Positions 17,188 through 25,626 of a stretch of DNA of 64,000 bases are shown piece after piece. Position 1 is the stretch's first letter. The number at the start of each line of letters is the position of its first letter. Made by a program: the position numbers and the translations under genes. The notes beneath the pieces were generated by a model. It was not told where the DNA came from. It worked only from the letters and a program-made list of their open reading frames with translations, and made no database searches. This stretch comes from Rufibacter tibetensis. GTDB lineage: Bacteria; Bacteroidota; Bacteroidia; Cytophagales; Hymenobacteraceae. The stretch lies in the NCBI RefSeq assembly GCF_001310085.1, contig NZ_CP012643.1, forward strand, positions 837,001 to 901,000. Reading direction: 5' to 3'.

Positions 17188-18560
17188 TTCTCTTCTTGCC
17201 CCTTTGCTGCCTTCTCTTTCTTTCCTTCCTTAGAGCTGTTTTGAGCCCCGTTTACATAATCAGGCGGGAAAGCATTCAACTGCCGCCAGAGCTCATACCA
17301 GATGGGAACATCGTTGAGCATGGCCCACCCGTACGCTCCAGATCCTACCAGAATGGCCTCAGGCCAGGGAGTTCCCTCAGGGTCTGGCACCACCAATATC
17401 CGGTAGTTACCCTCGCTGTTCATGTTGTCTATCACGGCCACCTTGCCCCCGAACGTTCCGAACCCAACATTGGGCCATCCGGAGAACACCAAGGCAGGCC
17501 ACCCTTCAAATTGTAAGCGCACGTTTCGTCCTACCTCCAGCAAGGGCACATCCATGGCTTTCATGTACAGTTCCACGGCCAGTTGTGGGTTGGCCGGCAT
17601 AATGCTGCAAATGGCCTCTCCTTCTTTGATGGTTTCACCAAGCCCGGCTTTCAACGTTCTCACCACTACCCCATCCTGCGGCGCGGTCACTTGGTAAAAG
17701 GAATTCCTGATTTCAGTATTGGCATATTCGTTTTTCAGTTTGGAAAGCTCACCCTTGCTGTCATTCACGTAAGCCAGGGTGGAATTCAGGTCTGAGCGGG
17801 CTTTGGAGATTTTATCCTGGTACTCGGCTTCCAAAGAGGAAAGCTCCAGACGCGCGTTCTGCTGCTCATTTCGGCTGATGTTGAGCTTGTTTTGGGTGCT
17901 CTGCAACTTGGCTTGCATTTCCTGAAACTTAAGACGCCGGCTTTCTAGCTCGGTCAACGATTTAAGGCCTTGCTGAAAAAGCTTTTCCTGACGCCCGTAT
18001 TGCGCCTGTGCAATCTCAAACTCAGCTTTGATAGCCACTAAGTCTGCACTGTCACTCTGTACTTTTAAATACGCCTGGCGGGTTTTATTGCGCGCTTTTT
18101 GTAAGCTGAACTGTAAGCCCTCCTGCAGGGCCACAATCTGTTGGGAGAGCGCAGCGGCTTTGTTTTGGGTGGCTTCCAGACTTCCCTCCTTGGCCTGCAA
18201 CTGTTCCTGCATCCGGGTGAGTAACTGAGGGTCAAAGTATTTCTCCTTCACCTCAGAGAGTATCACCAGCGTATCGCCTTTCTTTACTTTCTGCCCTTCC
18301 TGCACCCGCCACTGTTCAATGCGCCCGGCAATGGTACTCTGCACCGTTTGGGGCCGATCTTGAGGTTGCAACGTGGTCACGGCCCCGGCCGACCGGATGT
18401 TTTGGGTCCAGGGGAGCCAGCAGGCAATGAACAGCAGGACAAAAAAGCCCAGGCACCAATACGCCATTACTCTGGCCAGTTTTGGTTTACTCACGTGCCT
18501 AAAAGAATCATATTGTTCCCAGGCAAGCGGAAGTGTGGAAGTGGAGGTTTGCTTCGCCAT
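17184..18560 (-). CDS. HlyD-type periplasmic adaptor protein
   Basis: 458 residues. One N-terminal membrane helix (about residues 31-50, CLGFFVLLFIACWLPW) is followed by a split lipoyl domain (GRIEQWRVQEGQKVKKGDTL and TAPQDGVVVRTLKAGLGETI) that flanks a coiled coil of about 170 residues, and then a beta-barrel domain. The C-terminus is Lys/Glu-rich. It bridges the inner-membrane ABC protein and the TolC-type channel. It begins directly at the stop of the ABC gene (1-base junction) and overlaps TolC by 4 bases, so all are co-translated. Confidence 0.9.
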   Translation of the reverse strand: MAKQTSTSTLPLAWEQYDSFRHVSKPKLARVMAYWCLGFFVLLFIACWLPWTQNIRSAGAVTTLQPQDRPQTVQSTIAGRIEQWRVQEGQKVKKGDTLVILSEVKEKYFDPQLLTRMQEQLQAKEGSLEATQNKAAALSQQIVALQEGLQFSLQKARNKTRQAYLKVQSDSADLVAIKAEFEIAQAQYGRQEKLFQQGLKSLTELESRRLKFQEMQAKLQSTQNKLNISRNEQQNARLELSSLEAEYQDKISKARSDLNSTLAYVNDSKGELSKLKNEYANTEIRNSFYQVTAPQDGVVVRTLKAGLGETIKEGEAICSIMPANPQLAVELYMKAMDVPLLEVGRNVRLQFEGWPALVFSGWPNVGFGTFGGKVAVIDNMNSEGNYRILVVPDPEGTPWPEAILVGSGAYGWAMLNDVPIWYELWRQLNAFPPDYVNGAQNSSKEGKKEKAAKGQEEK

Positions 18561-20284
18561 TACACAAACTGGTTTAATTCCTCAACTGAGGCTTTTTCAC
18601 TTAAAATTTCTCTTTTCACCTTTCCGTTTTCAAGTAAAATCACCCGGTTGCAGAGGCGCATCATGGCTGGATCATTGGAGATCACAACCACGGTCCAGGG
18701 CAACTCCTCCCCTAACAACCGCTGTCCAATACGTTCCCGAAGGGCTTTGTTGACAGCGGGCAGAAAGTGGTCCAGCAAAAGTAGTTTGGGTTTTCGCGCA
18801 ATGCTTCGGGCCAAGGCAAACCGCTGAGCAACCCCTTCCGGTATGGTAGGAGAATGGCTCCGGATCACCGTATAAAGCCCATCTGGCTGGGCCTGCACAT
18901 AATCAGACAACTCCACGGTCTCTAATGCCCATAACACGTCATCCAAGGTAACTTCAGGCTGGCCCATGGTAATGTTTTCCAGGATGGTACCTTCAAACAA
19001 AAGGCTGGGCAACAAATACACCCCGGTTTGCTCCTGAATGGCCTCCGGATTATAATCCTGCAGGGACAGACCATTGTACACGACAGTGCCTTCATAGTCC
19101 GTCAGGATACCTGCCATTACCTGCAGTAAGGTAGACCTACCCGCCTCATGGGTACCTGCCAGGCAGATCTTGTCACCGGGTGCTCCTGAAAAGCTGATTC
19201 CCTGTAAAGCATGTTTTCTGGCACCAGCATAGCGGAAAGCCACTTCCTTTACCTGAATGGCAACGCCTTGCTGGCTGGAAGGTGTTTCTCTTACCTGAGC
19301 TTGGGTTTCCTCCATAGGCAGGTCTGTCACGCTCCCCAACTTTTCCAGGCTGGTCAATACATCATATACCACATCCAGCTTCACCAGCAGTTTTTCCACG
19401 GCACTAATGATGAGAATGATGATGATTTCTGAAGCTACAAACTGGCCCAAGTTTATTTCCTGGTTCACCAGCAGCAAACTGCCCATGAGCAGCAAGCCCG
19501 CCGTAATAATCGTTTTAAAACCCACAAACCCGATGTACTGTGAGATCAACACCTTAAAGTGCGCATCTCTGGCTTTCAAGTAGCCACTGGTATAGGCATC
19601 GGTCTTGGTGAGCGAGAGCCGTTCATGTGATGCAGACTTGAAAACGGTGATATTGCGCGCCATCTCCTCCAACCAGTTCACCAACCGGTATTTGTATTTT
19701 GACTCTTCCAGGCTAGTGCGCATTCCGCGGGGGCTGGAGAGCCTAAGCAAAAGCACCAGCAGGGTGATCAGCACCAAACCGAAGAAGATAAAATAGGAAT
19801 GGTAAAAGGAGAGCAACACCAGCCCAAACAGAATCTGAATGGCCGCCGCCGAAAAATCGGTCAACATCTTGGCCAAGCCTTTCTGCAAGGAAATCACGTC
19901 AAAGAACCGGTTCATCATCTCGGGTAGGTTGTGCGATGCCAGCTGATTTCCCTTGATTTTGGTTAAATGGGTTGTAAACTGAAAAGCTTTAGTAGCAAAG
20001 ATGCGCTGCTGAATATGCTCTACCAAGGAAAGTTGCATCACCTGCAGGCCGCCTACCACCACCACACCCAGTACAATAAATATAATCAGCACTGTCACGG
20101 AGGTCACTAATTGTCCGCCAGACACAAACCCGATCAGGCTTTGGATGCCCAGCGGCAAAGAGAGGTTCACCAGACCAGAGAAAATGGCATAGAGGTAAAT
20201 GTACCCGATCACCTTCTGTTCAGAGGAGAGCACTTCCAGCAAACGCTTGAAGGGAGTTGGTTTTAAAGTTGTTTGAGTCGCCAT
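18560..20284 (-). CDS. Exporter-type ABC protein with degenerate ATPase domain
   Basis: 574 residues: six membrane helices (about 25-310), then a nucleotide-binding domain (about 340-574). The fold is clear, but the catalytic motifs are altered: Walker A is AGTHEAGRST (Arg for the Lys, and Glu for the second Gly); the Q-loop Gln is missing (VYLLPSLLFEGTILENI); the signature is IPEGVAQRFALARS instead of LSGGQ; the residue after Walker B Asp is His (LLLLDHF); and the switch His is Asn (VVVISNDP). There is no N-terminal C39 peptidase domain. Context (HlyD, TolC, TetR) says type I secretion or efflux. Whether it hydrolyses ATP at all is open. The start overlaps the TetR stop (TAATG). Confidence 0.88.
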   Translation of the reverse strand: MATQTTLKPTPFKRLLEVLSSEQKVIGYIYLYAIFSGLVNLSLPLGIQSLIGFVSGGQLVTSVTVLIIFIVLGVVVVGGLQVMQLSLVEHIQQRIFATKAFQFTTHLTKIKGNQLASHNLPEMMNRFFDVISLQKGLAKMLTDFSAAAIQILFGLVLLSFYHSYFIFFGLVLITLLVLLLRLSSPRGMRTSLEESKYKYRLVNWLEEMARNITVFKSASHERLSLTKTDAYTSGYLKARDAHFKVLISQYIGFVGFKTIITAGLLLMGSLLLVNQEINLGQFVASEIIIILIISAVEKLLVKLDVVYDVLTSLEKLGSVTDLPMEETQAQVRETPSSQQGVAIQVKEVAFRYAGARKHALQGISFSGAPGDKICLAGTHEAGRSTLLQVMAGILTDYEGTVVYNGLSLQDYNPEAIQEQTGVYLLPSLLFEGTILENITMGQPEVTLDDVLWALETVELSDYVQAQPDGLYTVIRSHSPTIPEGVAQRFALARSIARKPKLLLLDHFLPAVNKALRERIGQRLLGEELPWTVVVISNDPAMMRLCNRVILLENGKVKREILSEKASVEELNQFV

Positions 20285-20991
20285 TACTTACTATTGGAGG
20301 TGGAGGATACGGCAACGTTCCCAATGAGGGCAAAGGCCAGATGGTTCAAGAAGGTTGTCAAACTGTTTTCTTCTCCGTTGTTCAGCTTCACCTCTGTAAG
20401 GCGGGGAAGGTGCTGCGCGAAGAACAGATGCTTACGTGCCGCTTCAAAGAGCGTGCTCACCAAAGCATGCGGAAAAGGATAGTCTGGGTTAATCTCCAGC
20501 ACCACCAGCGCCATCTTGTGGCACAAGTTTTTGTAATCCTGGAACAAGCCGTCTTTGTTGTCGTTGTCCACTTCCTTGGTGAGGTAGGCCTTAGAAGCTT
20601 CCAGTACTACAATGCGGGCCAGGGCATGTACGTCATTGTACATATCCAACGGTTCTCCCTCCCTGTTATCGGCAAGAATAGAAATGAAGATTCGTAGCCT
20701 CTCAACCGGATCTTTCACGTTGTGGGTCTGGTAGCTGATGCGGTAATCCAACCAGTTCCAGTACCATGATACCAGGTAGAGCAGCAGTTTGTGCTTGTTC
20801 TCAAAGTACCGGTACACCGATGCCTCTGTGGAGTTTATCTGCTGCGCGAGCTTTTTAAAGGTGAATAACTCAAAACCCAATTCATCTATCAACCGGATAC
20901 TTTCCTTAAAGATAGTCCTACCCAATTCGGTCTGTTCCGGGTCTCGCAGGAAAAGCTTTTCATTTAACCTGATTCTGATGGTGGCGCTCAT
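20284..20991 (-). CDS. TetR/AcrR family transcriptional regulator
   Basis: 235 residues. The N-terminal helix-turn-helix is standard: GRTIFKESIRLIDELGFELF, FTFKKLAQQINSTEASVYRY, then FENKHKLLLYLVSWYWNWL. The C-terminal ligand/dimer domain is all helical. First gene of the exporter operon and presumably its repressor: a 19-base palindrome overlaps the promoter just upstream (21031-21049). The stop codon shares a base with the ABC start codon. The ligand is unknown and may be the exported compound or peptide. Confidence 0.9.
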   Translation of the reverse strand: MSATIRIRLNEKLFLRDPEQTELGRTIFKESIRLIDELGFELFTFKKLAQQINSTEASVYRYFENKHKLLLYLVSWYWNWLDYRISYQTHNVKDPVERLRIFISILADNREGEPLDMYNDVHALARIVVLEASKAYLTKEVDNDNKDGLFQDYKNLCHKMALVVLEINPDYPFPHALVSTLFEAARKHLFFAQHLPRLTEVKLNNGEENSLTTFLNHLAFALIGNVAVSSTSNSK

Positions 20992-21025
20992 GGTTCCCTC
21001 TTTGCTGACTTGCTAATATTACCCT

Positions 21026-21055
21026 CAAAGTTAATAGTAATACTATCAACAGCAA
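21026..21055 (-). promoter_or_regulatory. Promoter of the TetR-ABC-HlyD-TolC operon
   Basis: On the minus strand: -33 TTG (21053-21055), a 19-base spacer, and -7 TAACTTTG (21026-21033), an exact TAnnTTTG match. The ATG at 20991 is about 34 bases downstream of the -7 box. Confidence 0.7.
21031..21049. promoter_or_regulatory. Probable TetR operator inside the promoter
   Basis: TTAATAGTAATACTATCAA is a 19-base interrupted palindrome with a perfect 13-base centre (ATAGTA-A-TACTAT). It fills most of the -33/-7 spacer and enters the -7 box, so a bound dimer would block RNA polymerase. Autoregulation by the adjacent TetR protein is inferred. Confidence 0.6.
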
Positions 21056-21190
21056 TACGATTACCATCTCATTTTTCTATTTAGATCGAAATTCATGAAT
21101 GACACCGAAGCAAAGCTTACTACTTCTCTGCATTTGAAACCTTTGTAATCAGGAAAAGAGGAGTTTTTAGGAAAACAGCCTATAAAAAGA

Positions 21191-21225
21191 AACCCTGCAA
21201 ACGGCTTTCGCGCATCTGCAGGGTT
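21191..21225 (-). terminator. Intrinsic terminator of the yceI-like gene
   Basis: Arms 21191-21199 and 21217-21225 (AACCCTGCA/TGCAGGGTT), followed on the minus strand by TCTTTTTAT (21182-21190). It is 24 bases past the stop at 21249. Confidence 0.75.
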
Positions 21226-21248
21226 CTCAACATGAAAAACGGGTGAGA

Positions 21249-21860
21249 TTATTTTTTAGCTACTTGGTCTCTTTGGGCTACCAAGTCAACAGTCAGGTCG
21301 AAATCGTTGCTGATGGCTTTGTCACCTAAGTTGTCAAAGAAAGAACCTGAACCGTATTTGATGTCATATTTGGTTCTGTCTACTTTGATGTTGGCTTTGG
21401 CTTTGATCTGGTTTCCAGCGTGAGTGATAGTAGCTGGGAATTGAACCGGGTTTTTAATGCCTTTGATGGTTAAATCACCGTTCACCAGGTACTGACCTTT
21501 GGTTTTAGTAGGAGTCACTTTCGTGATTACCAAAGTAGAAGTTGGGTACTTGGCAGTTCCGAAGAAATCATCAGACTTTAAGTGACCTACCAGGTTGCCG
21601 TTCATTTTGGCATCAGTGATGTCAGTACAAACAATAGAAGCCATGTCCATGGTGAAAGAACCACCTAAGATGTTCTTGCTGTCGCTGGTCAGTTTGCCAT
21701 CGGCAATGCTGATCACGCCACTGTGCTCGCCAGTTACCTTAGTACCTTTCCAGGCAACTTTAGACTGGTTCTTTACTACTTTGTACTCAACGCCTTTGCC
21801 AGCGAAGGCGAATGTAACCAACGCTACCAGCGCTGCTAATACAGTGTTTCTAAGTTTCAT
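21249..21860 (-). CDS. YceI-family periplasmic lipid-binding protein
   Basis: 203 residues with a signal peptide (MKLRNTVLAALVALVTFAFA). The mature part is a YceI beta-barrel: YKVVKNQSKVAWKGTKVTGEHSG at the start, DLTIKGIKNPVQFPATI in the middle, and KVDRTKYDIKYGSGSFFDNLGDKAISNDFDL at the end, all hallmark blocks (quoted here in pieces of the family pattern). The family binds isoprenoid or other amphiphilic molecules in the periplasm. An exact -7 box at 21890-21897 and a perfect 12-base palindrome at 21908-21919 lie upstream. Monocistronic with its own terminator. Confidence 0.92.
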   Translation of the reverse strand: MKLRNTVLAALVALVTFAFAGKGVEYKVVKNQSKVAWKGTKVTGEHSGVISIADGKLTSDSKNILGGSFTMDMASIVCTDITDAKMNGNLVGHLKSDDFFGTAKYPTSTLVITKVTPTKTKGQYLVNGDLTIKGIKNPVQFPATITHAGNQIKAKANIKVDRTKYDIKYGSGSFFDNLGDKAISNDFDLTVDLVAQRDQVAKK

Positions 21861-21889
21861 TTCTGTTTTGGGTAATTGTTTAACCTGTG

Positions 21890-21897
21890 CAAATGTA
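21890..21897 (-). promoter_or_regulatory. -7 box of the yceI-like gene
   Basis: TACATTTG on the minus strand, an exact TAnnTTTG match, 30 bases before the ATG at 21860. The -33 position is occupied by a palindrome (21908-21919) instead of a clear TTG. Confidence 0.6.
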
Positions 21898-21907
21898 TAA
21901 ACAATTA

Positions 21908-21919
21908 ATGTATATACAT
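21908..21919. promoter_or_regulatory. 12-base palindrome upstream of the yceI-like gene
   Basis: ATGTATATACAT is a perfect palindrome ten bases upstream of the -7 box, covering the -33 region. It has the form of a regulator site; the protein that would bind it is unknown. Confidence 0.4.
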
Positions 21920-22034
21920 ACGTTGGGTGAAAATATTTTTAAATTATTTTTCAAAAAGGCCCTAATTCCTCTGTAGGACACTTTTAAAGCCAGTTATGGA
22001 AGAAATATATTTTCTGGTGGATTGAAAAGCTCTT

Positions 22035-22064
22035 ACTGTTTAGAAGCTATTTTCTGTAAACAGT
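22035..22064 (-). terminator. 8-bp hairpin after the DUF3352-like gene
   Basis: ACTGTTTA (22035-22042) pairs with TAAACAGT (22057-22064); the loop contains ATTTTCTG. There is no U-run. It is 30 bases past the stop codon at 22094. Confidence 0.5.
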
Positions 22065-22093
22065 CCTATAATAGAGGAGCCGCAGATGCAGTT

Positions 22094-24799
22094 CTAGTTT
22101 CGGCCTTGCACAATGGTTTTCTTGAGAGCTTTGTTGTACGTGGAGAAAACGGAGTATTGGTTCTGCACTTCATTGAACCGCACCTCTACCGGGAACCCAG
22201 TGTTGATTGGATCCTGACCCAGGGGTTGGGCATGCACATCAAACAGGTATGCCTTACGGGGACCTGTCTCCCAAATGACGTACAGCTTGCGGTCACCCCC
22301 AAAGTGAAAGTACTGCACCTCTTTTGGCGAGGAAGTTACAAACCTGCGGTCCAGCAAAAGTTTTCCGTCCTGCCCGAACAAAGCCACCCGACCTGGATCT
22401 GAGCGGGCAATAATAAAGGACTTCCCTCCTGCTTCAGGTACTAATTTAAAGGTGCTTCGGCGGTCTGGCCGCAGAAGCTGTTCCCTTTTGGTTACCTCAC
22501 CCGTCAAGTCAAAGGTGATGATCTCACCGTTCTGGGTGACAGTGGTGAAAAGGGAGCGCCGGAACGAGATGCCTAGTTTAGGAAAGAGACCTGAGCGAAG
22601 ATTGGTGTTCAGGTTGATGGGGAAGCCCGGATACGGTTCTCCCTGCGCCCCGAAAGCGTGGACATAGCCATTCTCCAGCACCATCAGCAATACGTTGCGC
22701 CCGTTCACTTTTACATGCTGCGGCGGCGCGGCCAACCTTCCATCCAAGCGCATGGGCGACCAACCCGGCAGCATGTTGCCCTGCATGTCCAAAATGAAGA
22801 CATTGCCCAAGTTATCATCGGCCACCAGGTGATAGTCCCCGGTTTTATCGTAGTCAAATACGGTCAGGCGCTGAAGTCGCAGGGAATCGCCTAAGCTAAA
22901 AGGGAAGTTTTCCTGCTCTGTCCCGTTCTTATCAATGCAGTGTATGCCGTTGGTAGTAGCGAAAAAGTACTTCAGGCGTTTGTCTCCGCCGTAGGGCAAC
23001 TGGTGCACAGGCCCAACAACCCGAGCGTTCAGCGAATCAGTCCAGTTGCGGCGCCCTTGGGCAGCCCCAATCCCGTACAAGACCAACGAAGAATCCTGTA
23101 CCACCAACTCTTCGCTGTTATCAACGGGGTAATGGGTTAGGAAGGGAGGCGAAATCAGACGGTTCTTGAAGTCAAACGTTTCTTCGCGCCGGATGCCTTG
23201 CCGCGCAATCACCGTTTTCACCGTTGACTCTTCCTGGTGCCGAAGGATGATGCTGGTGTAATACTGGCTCTCTTTGGCGCTGAACTGAACACTGAAGAAG
23301 TTGAATTTCTTTACAATGCTGCTGTTGCTTAACAGGCTGCCCTGTTTCTGGGGGTTCATGGAGCGCAACAACAGGTTCCAGGCATTGCTGGTATTAATGA
23401 AAATTCCCAGGTTGTCTTCCTGCTGCGATTCATTTAGCTTAGGCTCCAGCGCCGCCGATTTGCTCCAGACTTTTCCGGCCTCTACTTCGGTCAGCAAAGA
23501 CCGCATGGTGGCAACATCATCAGTGAAGAGGATGTAGTTGCCCAACGTGGTGTAATAGGTCTGCTCAAAGCCCTTAAAGATCTCGCCGAACAGTTGCTGA
23601 GGCAGCTCCCGTGCCGTTAACAACCGAATGATGTTTTTGCCGTGCTTTTCCTGCGTGCCCGCGGTTTGGCCGGGCTGCAGGCGGTTCAGCATTTGTTGGG
23701 TCACTAGAGGGTTGGTGGTCTGGGCGAAAAGGATTTTCTCAGCACTGGTTTTAGTGTCATAGGCCTCCAGGTAACACAAGCCCAACTCCCCCGCAAAAGA
23801 ACTTGAAAGTGAATCTAAGAAAGAGCCGCCTACGGGGCCGGGTTCTTTTCTGAGGGTGCTCATCTGGTTCAGGCCCATGTGCAACACCACTGCCGCCCTT
23901 TGAGGTATAATCTCGCGCAGGTTAAAAGTCTTGGCAGGATGTCCCTTGATCCGGCTGTACAAAGAGCCTTCCACAGTCTCAGGGTGTGAGAAGCCGTTCA
24001 GAAACAGGCGGTTGTTGTCCAGCTTCAGTTCCAGCATGCTGTTCTTGCACAAACTGCTCAGCAGGTTGATATCGTCCCGCAGATCCTTTTTCAGGAAAAC
24101 GCCTAATAAATCGGGAACGTGCTGGTAATTGATGAAGACGTTAGCGTAAACGTCGTTCTGGCTCAGGTAATTGGTGTTTTTGTACTCTTTGGCCGGAGAC
24201 TCCAGTTGGCCTCGGTTTATCTTTCTAATGGTCTCCTCCACCAGCACCGGGCTTGGGCTAATGATCAGGTTATTATGGAAGCTGAAGTATGAGAGATTGC
24301 TGTTATTACTTTTATGAATGATGTCTGTGATCTGGAAGCCCTGGTACTCCCTGCTTTCCTGGCGGTACTCCCCTATCTTTCTGAGGTTCTCCATGAGCGT
24401 GCGGATGTACCGGTGCTGCCCCACGGTACTCACCGGCACATAATAAATCATTTCAAACTCTGAGCGACCCAGCACGTGCATGGAAACCAGCACATTCTTT
24501 TTGGTAAGGAAGTTGCGTAAGGAAGAACGCCCCGTTGAAAGGCTGTCTACCAATGCCAGTTGATCATCTAACCGCAGCACGAACGGCATCTGGGAGACCG
24601 TCGTCCACAAATCGGTTTCCTGCAGGTGATCCAAAAACCGGGGAGCGTTGTTTGTTTCTACCACAAAAACGGCATCGTCGGGTACCAGGGTCCAGAGGCT
24701 CACCTTTTCGCGCGCCTCCGTCCATTTAGAAAACCCATAGAAGCCCAGCGCCAACAGCACTAAAACACCGCACAGCCAGTAAATCGTCTTTTTCGGCAT
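22094..24799 (-). CDS. Membrane-anchored DUF3352-like protein with C-terminal propeller-like region
   Basis: 901 residues. One N-terminal membrane helix (IYWLCGVLVLLALGFYGFS) anchors a large exported domain. Residues about 30-530 resemble DUF3352-type proteins (PDDAVFVVETNNAPRFLDHL near the start, repeated halves with beta-alpha structure). Residues about 590-901 look like a beta-propeller made of strand repeats with GNVFILDMQGNMLPGWSP, GYVHAFGAQGEPYPGFPI and GEIITFDLTGEVT, akin to PQQ/FG-GAP blades. The function is unknown; a cell-envelope quality-control or scaffold role would be a guess. Apparently monocistronic, divergent from dtd. Confidence 0.7.
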   Translation of the reverse strand: MPKKTIYWLCGVLVLLALGFYGFSKWTEAREKVSLWTLVPDDAVFVVETNNAPRFLDHLQETDLWTTVSQMPFVLRLDDQLALVDSLSTGRSSLRNFLTKKNVLVSMHVLGRSEFEMIYYVPVSTVGQHRYIRTLMENLRKIGEYRQESREYQGFQITDIIHKSNNSNLSYFSFHNNLIISPSPVLVEETIRKINRGQLESPAKEYKNTNYLSQNDVYANVFINYQHVPDLLGVFLKKDLRDDINLLSSLCKNSMLELKLDNNRLFLNGFSHPETVEGSLYSRIKGHPAKTFNLREIIPQRAAVVLHMGLNQMSTLRKEPGPVGGSFLDSLSSSFAGELGLCYLEAYDTKTSAEKILFAQTTNPLVTQQMLNRLQPGQTAGTQEKHGKNIIRLLTARELPQQLFGEIFKGFEQTYYTTLGNYILFTDDVATMRSLLTEVEAGKVWSKSAALEPKLNESQQEDNLGIFINTSNAWNLLLRSMNPQKQGSLLSNSSIVKKFNFFSVQFSAKESQYYTSIILRHQEESTVKTVIARQGIRREETFDFKNRLISPPFLTHYPVDNSEELVVQDSSLVLYGIGAAQGRRNWTDSLNARVVGPVHQLPYGGDKRLKYFFATTNGIHCIDKNGTEQENFPFSLGDSLRLQRLTVFDYDKTGDYHLVADDNLGNVFILDMQGNMLPGWSPMRLDGRLAAPPQHVKVNGRNVLLMVLENGYVHAFGAQGEPYPGFPINLNTNLRSGLFPKLGISFRRSLFTTVTQNGEIITFDLTGEVTKREQLLRPDRRSTFKLVPEAGGKSFIIARSDPGRVALFGQDGKLLLDRRFVTSSPKEVQYFHFGGDRKLYVIWETGPRKAYLFDVHAQPLGQDPINTGFPVEVRFNEVQNQYSVFSTYNKALKKTIVQGRN

Positions 24800-25030
24800 C
24801 CTTAAAGGGTTAGGAAATACAAAAATAACGGAAAAACTGCCGCTTCAGCGATATAGGGGTATAATTTGAAGATTGAGCCCTAAACAGCCCGGCCTGCCGC
24901 TTTTCTTTTTATCTTGCCGTTTTCCTGAAGCGTGAAACAGGGCTGCTGAAAAGGAGAAGGAAGCTTCTTTCTTCTATAAACTTGTACTTCAGCCCGATTC
25001 CCGCTTAAAGCTACTCTTTTCTATTTCAAT

Positions 25031-25483
25031 ATGCGCGTTGTGATTCAGCGGGTGTCTCAGGCATCTGTGACCATTGAAGGAGCCGTGAACGGACAAATTG
25101 AGCAGGGGCTTCTGGTGCTGGCAGGCTTCACCGCTTCTGACACTCCCGAGGACCTTGCCTGGACGGCCAAAAAGATAGTCCAGCTCCGGATATTTTCTGA
25201 TGCCGAAGACAAAATGAATTTGAGCGTGCAAGACGTAAACGGCGGAATTTTGCTTATCAGCCAGTTCACACTCTATGCCCTTACCAAGAAAGGCAACCGT
25301 CCCTCCTACATCAACGCCGCTCCTCCCGCTGTGGCCATTCCGTTGTATGAACAGTTTCATGGGGTTTTAGAAAAAGAACTCGGAAAACCCGTGCCCACCG
25401 GCATCTTCGGTGCAGACATGAAAGTAGCCCTACTCAACGATGGACCTGTCACCATCACCATTGACTCACAGAACAGAGAGTAG
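25031..25483 (+). CDS. dtd: D-aminoacyl-tRNA deacylase
   Basis: 150 residues, standard length. It hydrolyses D-aminoacyl-tRNA (and Gly-tRNA-Ala), protecting translation. The family's two cross-subunit motifs are present: SQFTLYA (about residues 77-83) and NDGPVTI (about 137-143), which carries the Gly-cisPro in GP. The N-terminus MRVVIQRVSQASV is invariant-like. Start at 25031. It lies upstream of mazG-like with a 143-base repeat-rich gap. Confidence 0.95.
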   Translation: MRVVIQRVSQASVTIEGAVNGQIEQGLLVLAGFTASDTPEDLAWTAKKIVQLRIFSDAEDKMNLSVQDVNGGILLISQFTLYALTKKGNRPSYINAAPPAVAIPLYEQFHGVLEKELGKPVPTGIFGADMKVALLNDGPVTITIDSQNRE

Positions 25484-25498
25484 GTAATTGCTGGTTGT

Positions 25499-25618
25499 TC
25501 ATTGTTGGTTGTTTTCAACCTGTTTTCCTGAAAATGGTCTGAAAACAACTTCAGCCGCAATCCCGGATTTCTACTCCTAACTCTTCCACAAAAACAACCA
25601 ACAATTGACAACCAACAA
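25499..25618. repeat. Inverted GTTGGTTGT/ACAACCAAC repeats between dtd and mazG
   Basis: The gap has GTTGGTTGTTTT near 25504-25515 facing AAAACAACCAAC near 25592-25605, plus a further copy ACAACCAACAAC to 25619. An inner hairpin sits between them (25522-25546). Together they could fold into one long stem before the mazG start codon. Confidence 0.5.
25522..25546 (+). terminator. Short hairpin with core loop between dtd and mazG
   Basis: GTTTTC (25522-25527) pairs with GAAAAC (25541-25546) around CTGAAAATGGTCT. The stretch TTTTCCTGAAAATGGTC matches the repeated loop core described in the findings. Confidence 0.4.
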
Positions 25619-25626
25619 CAAATAAG

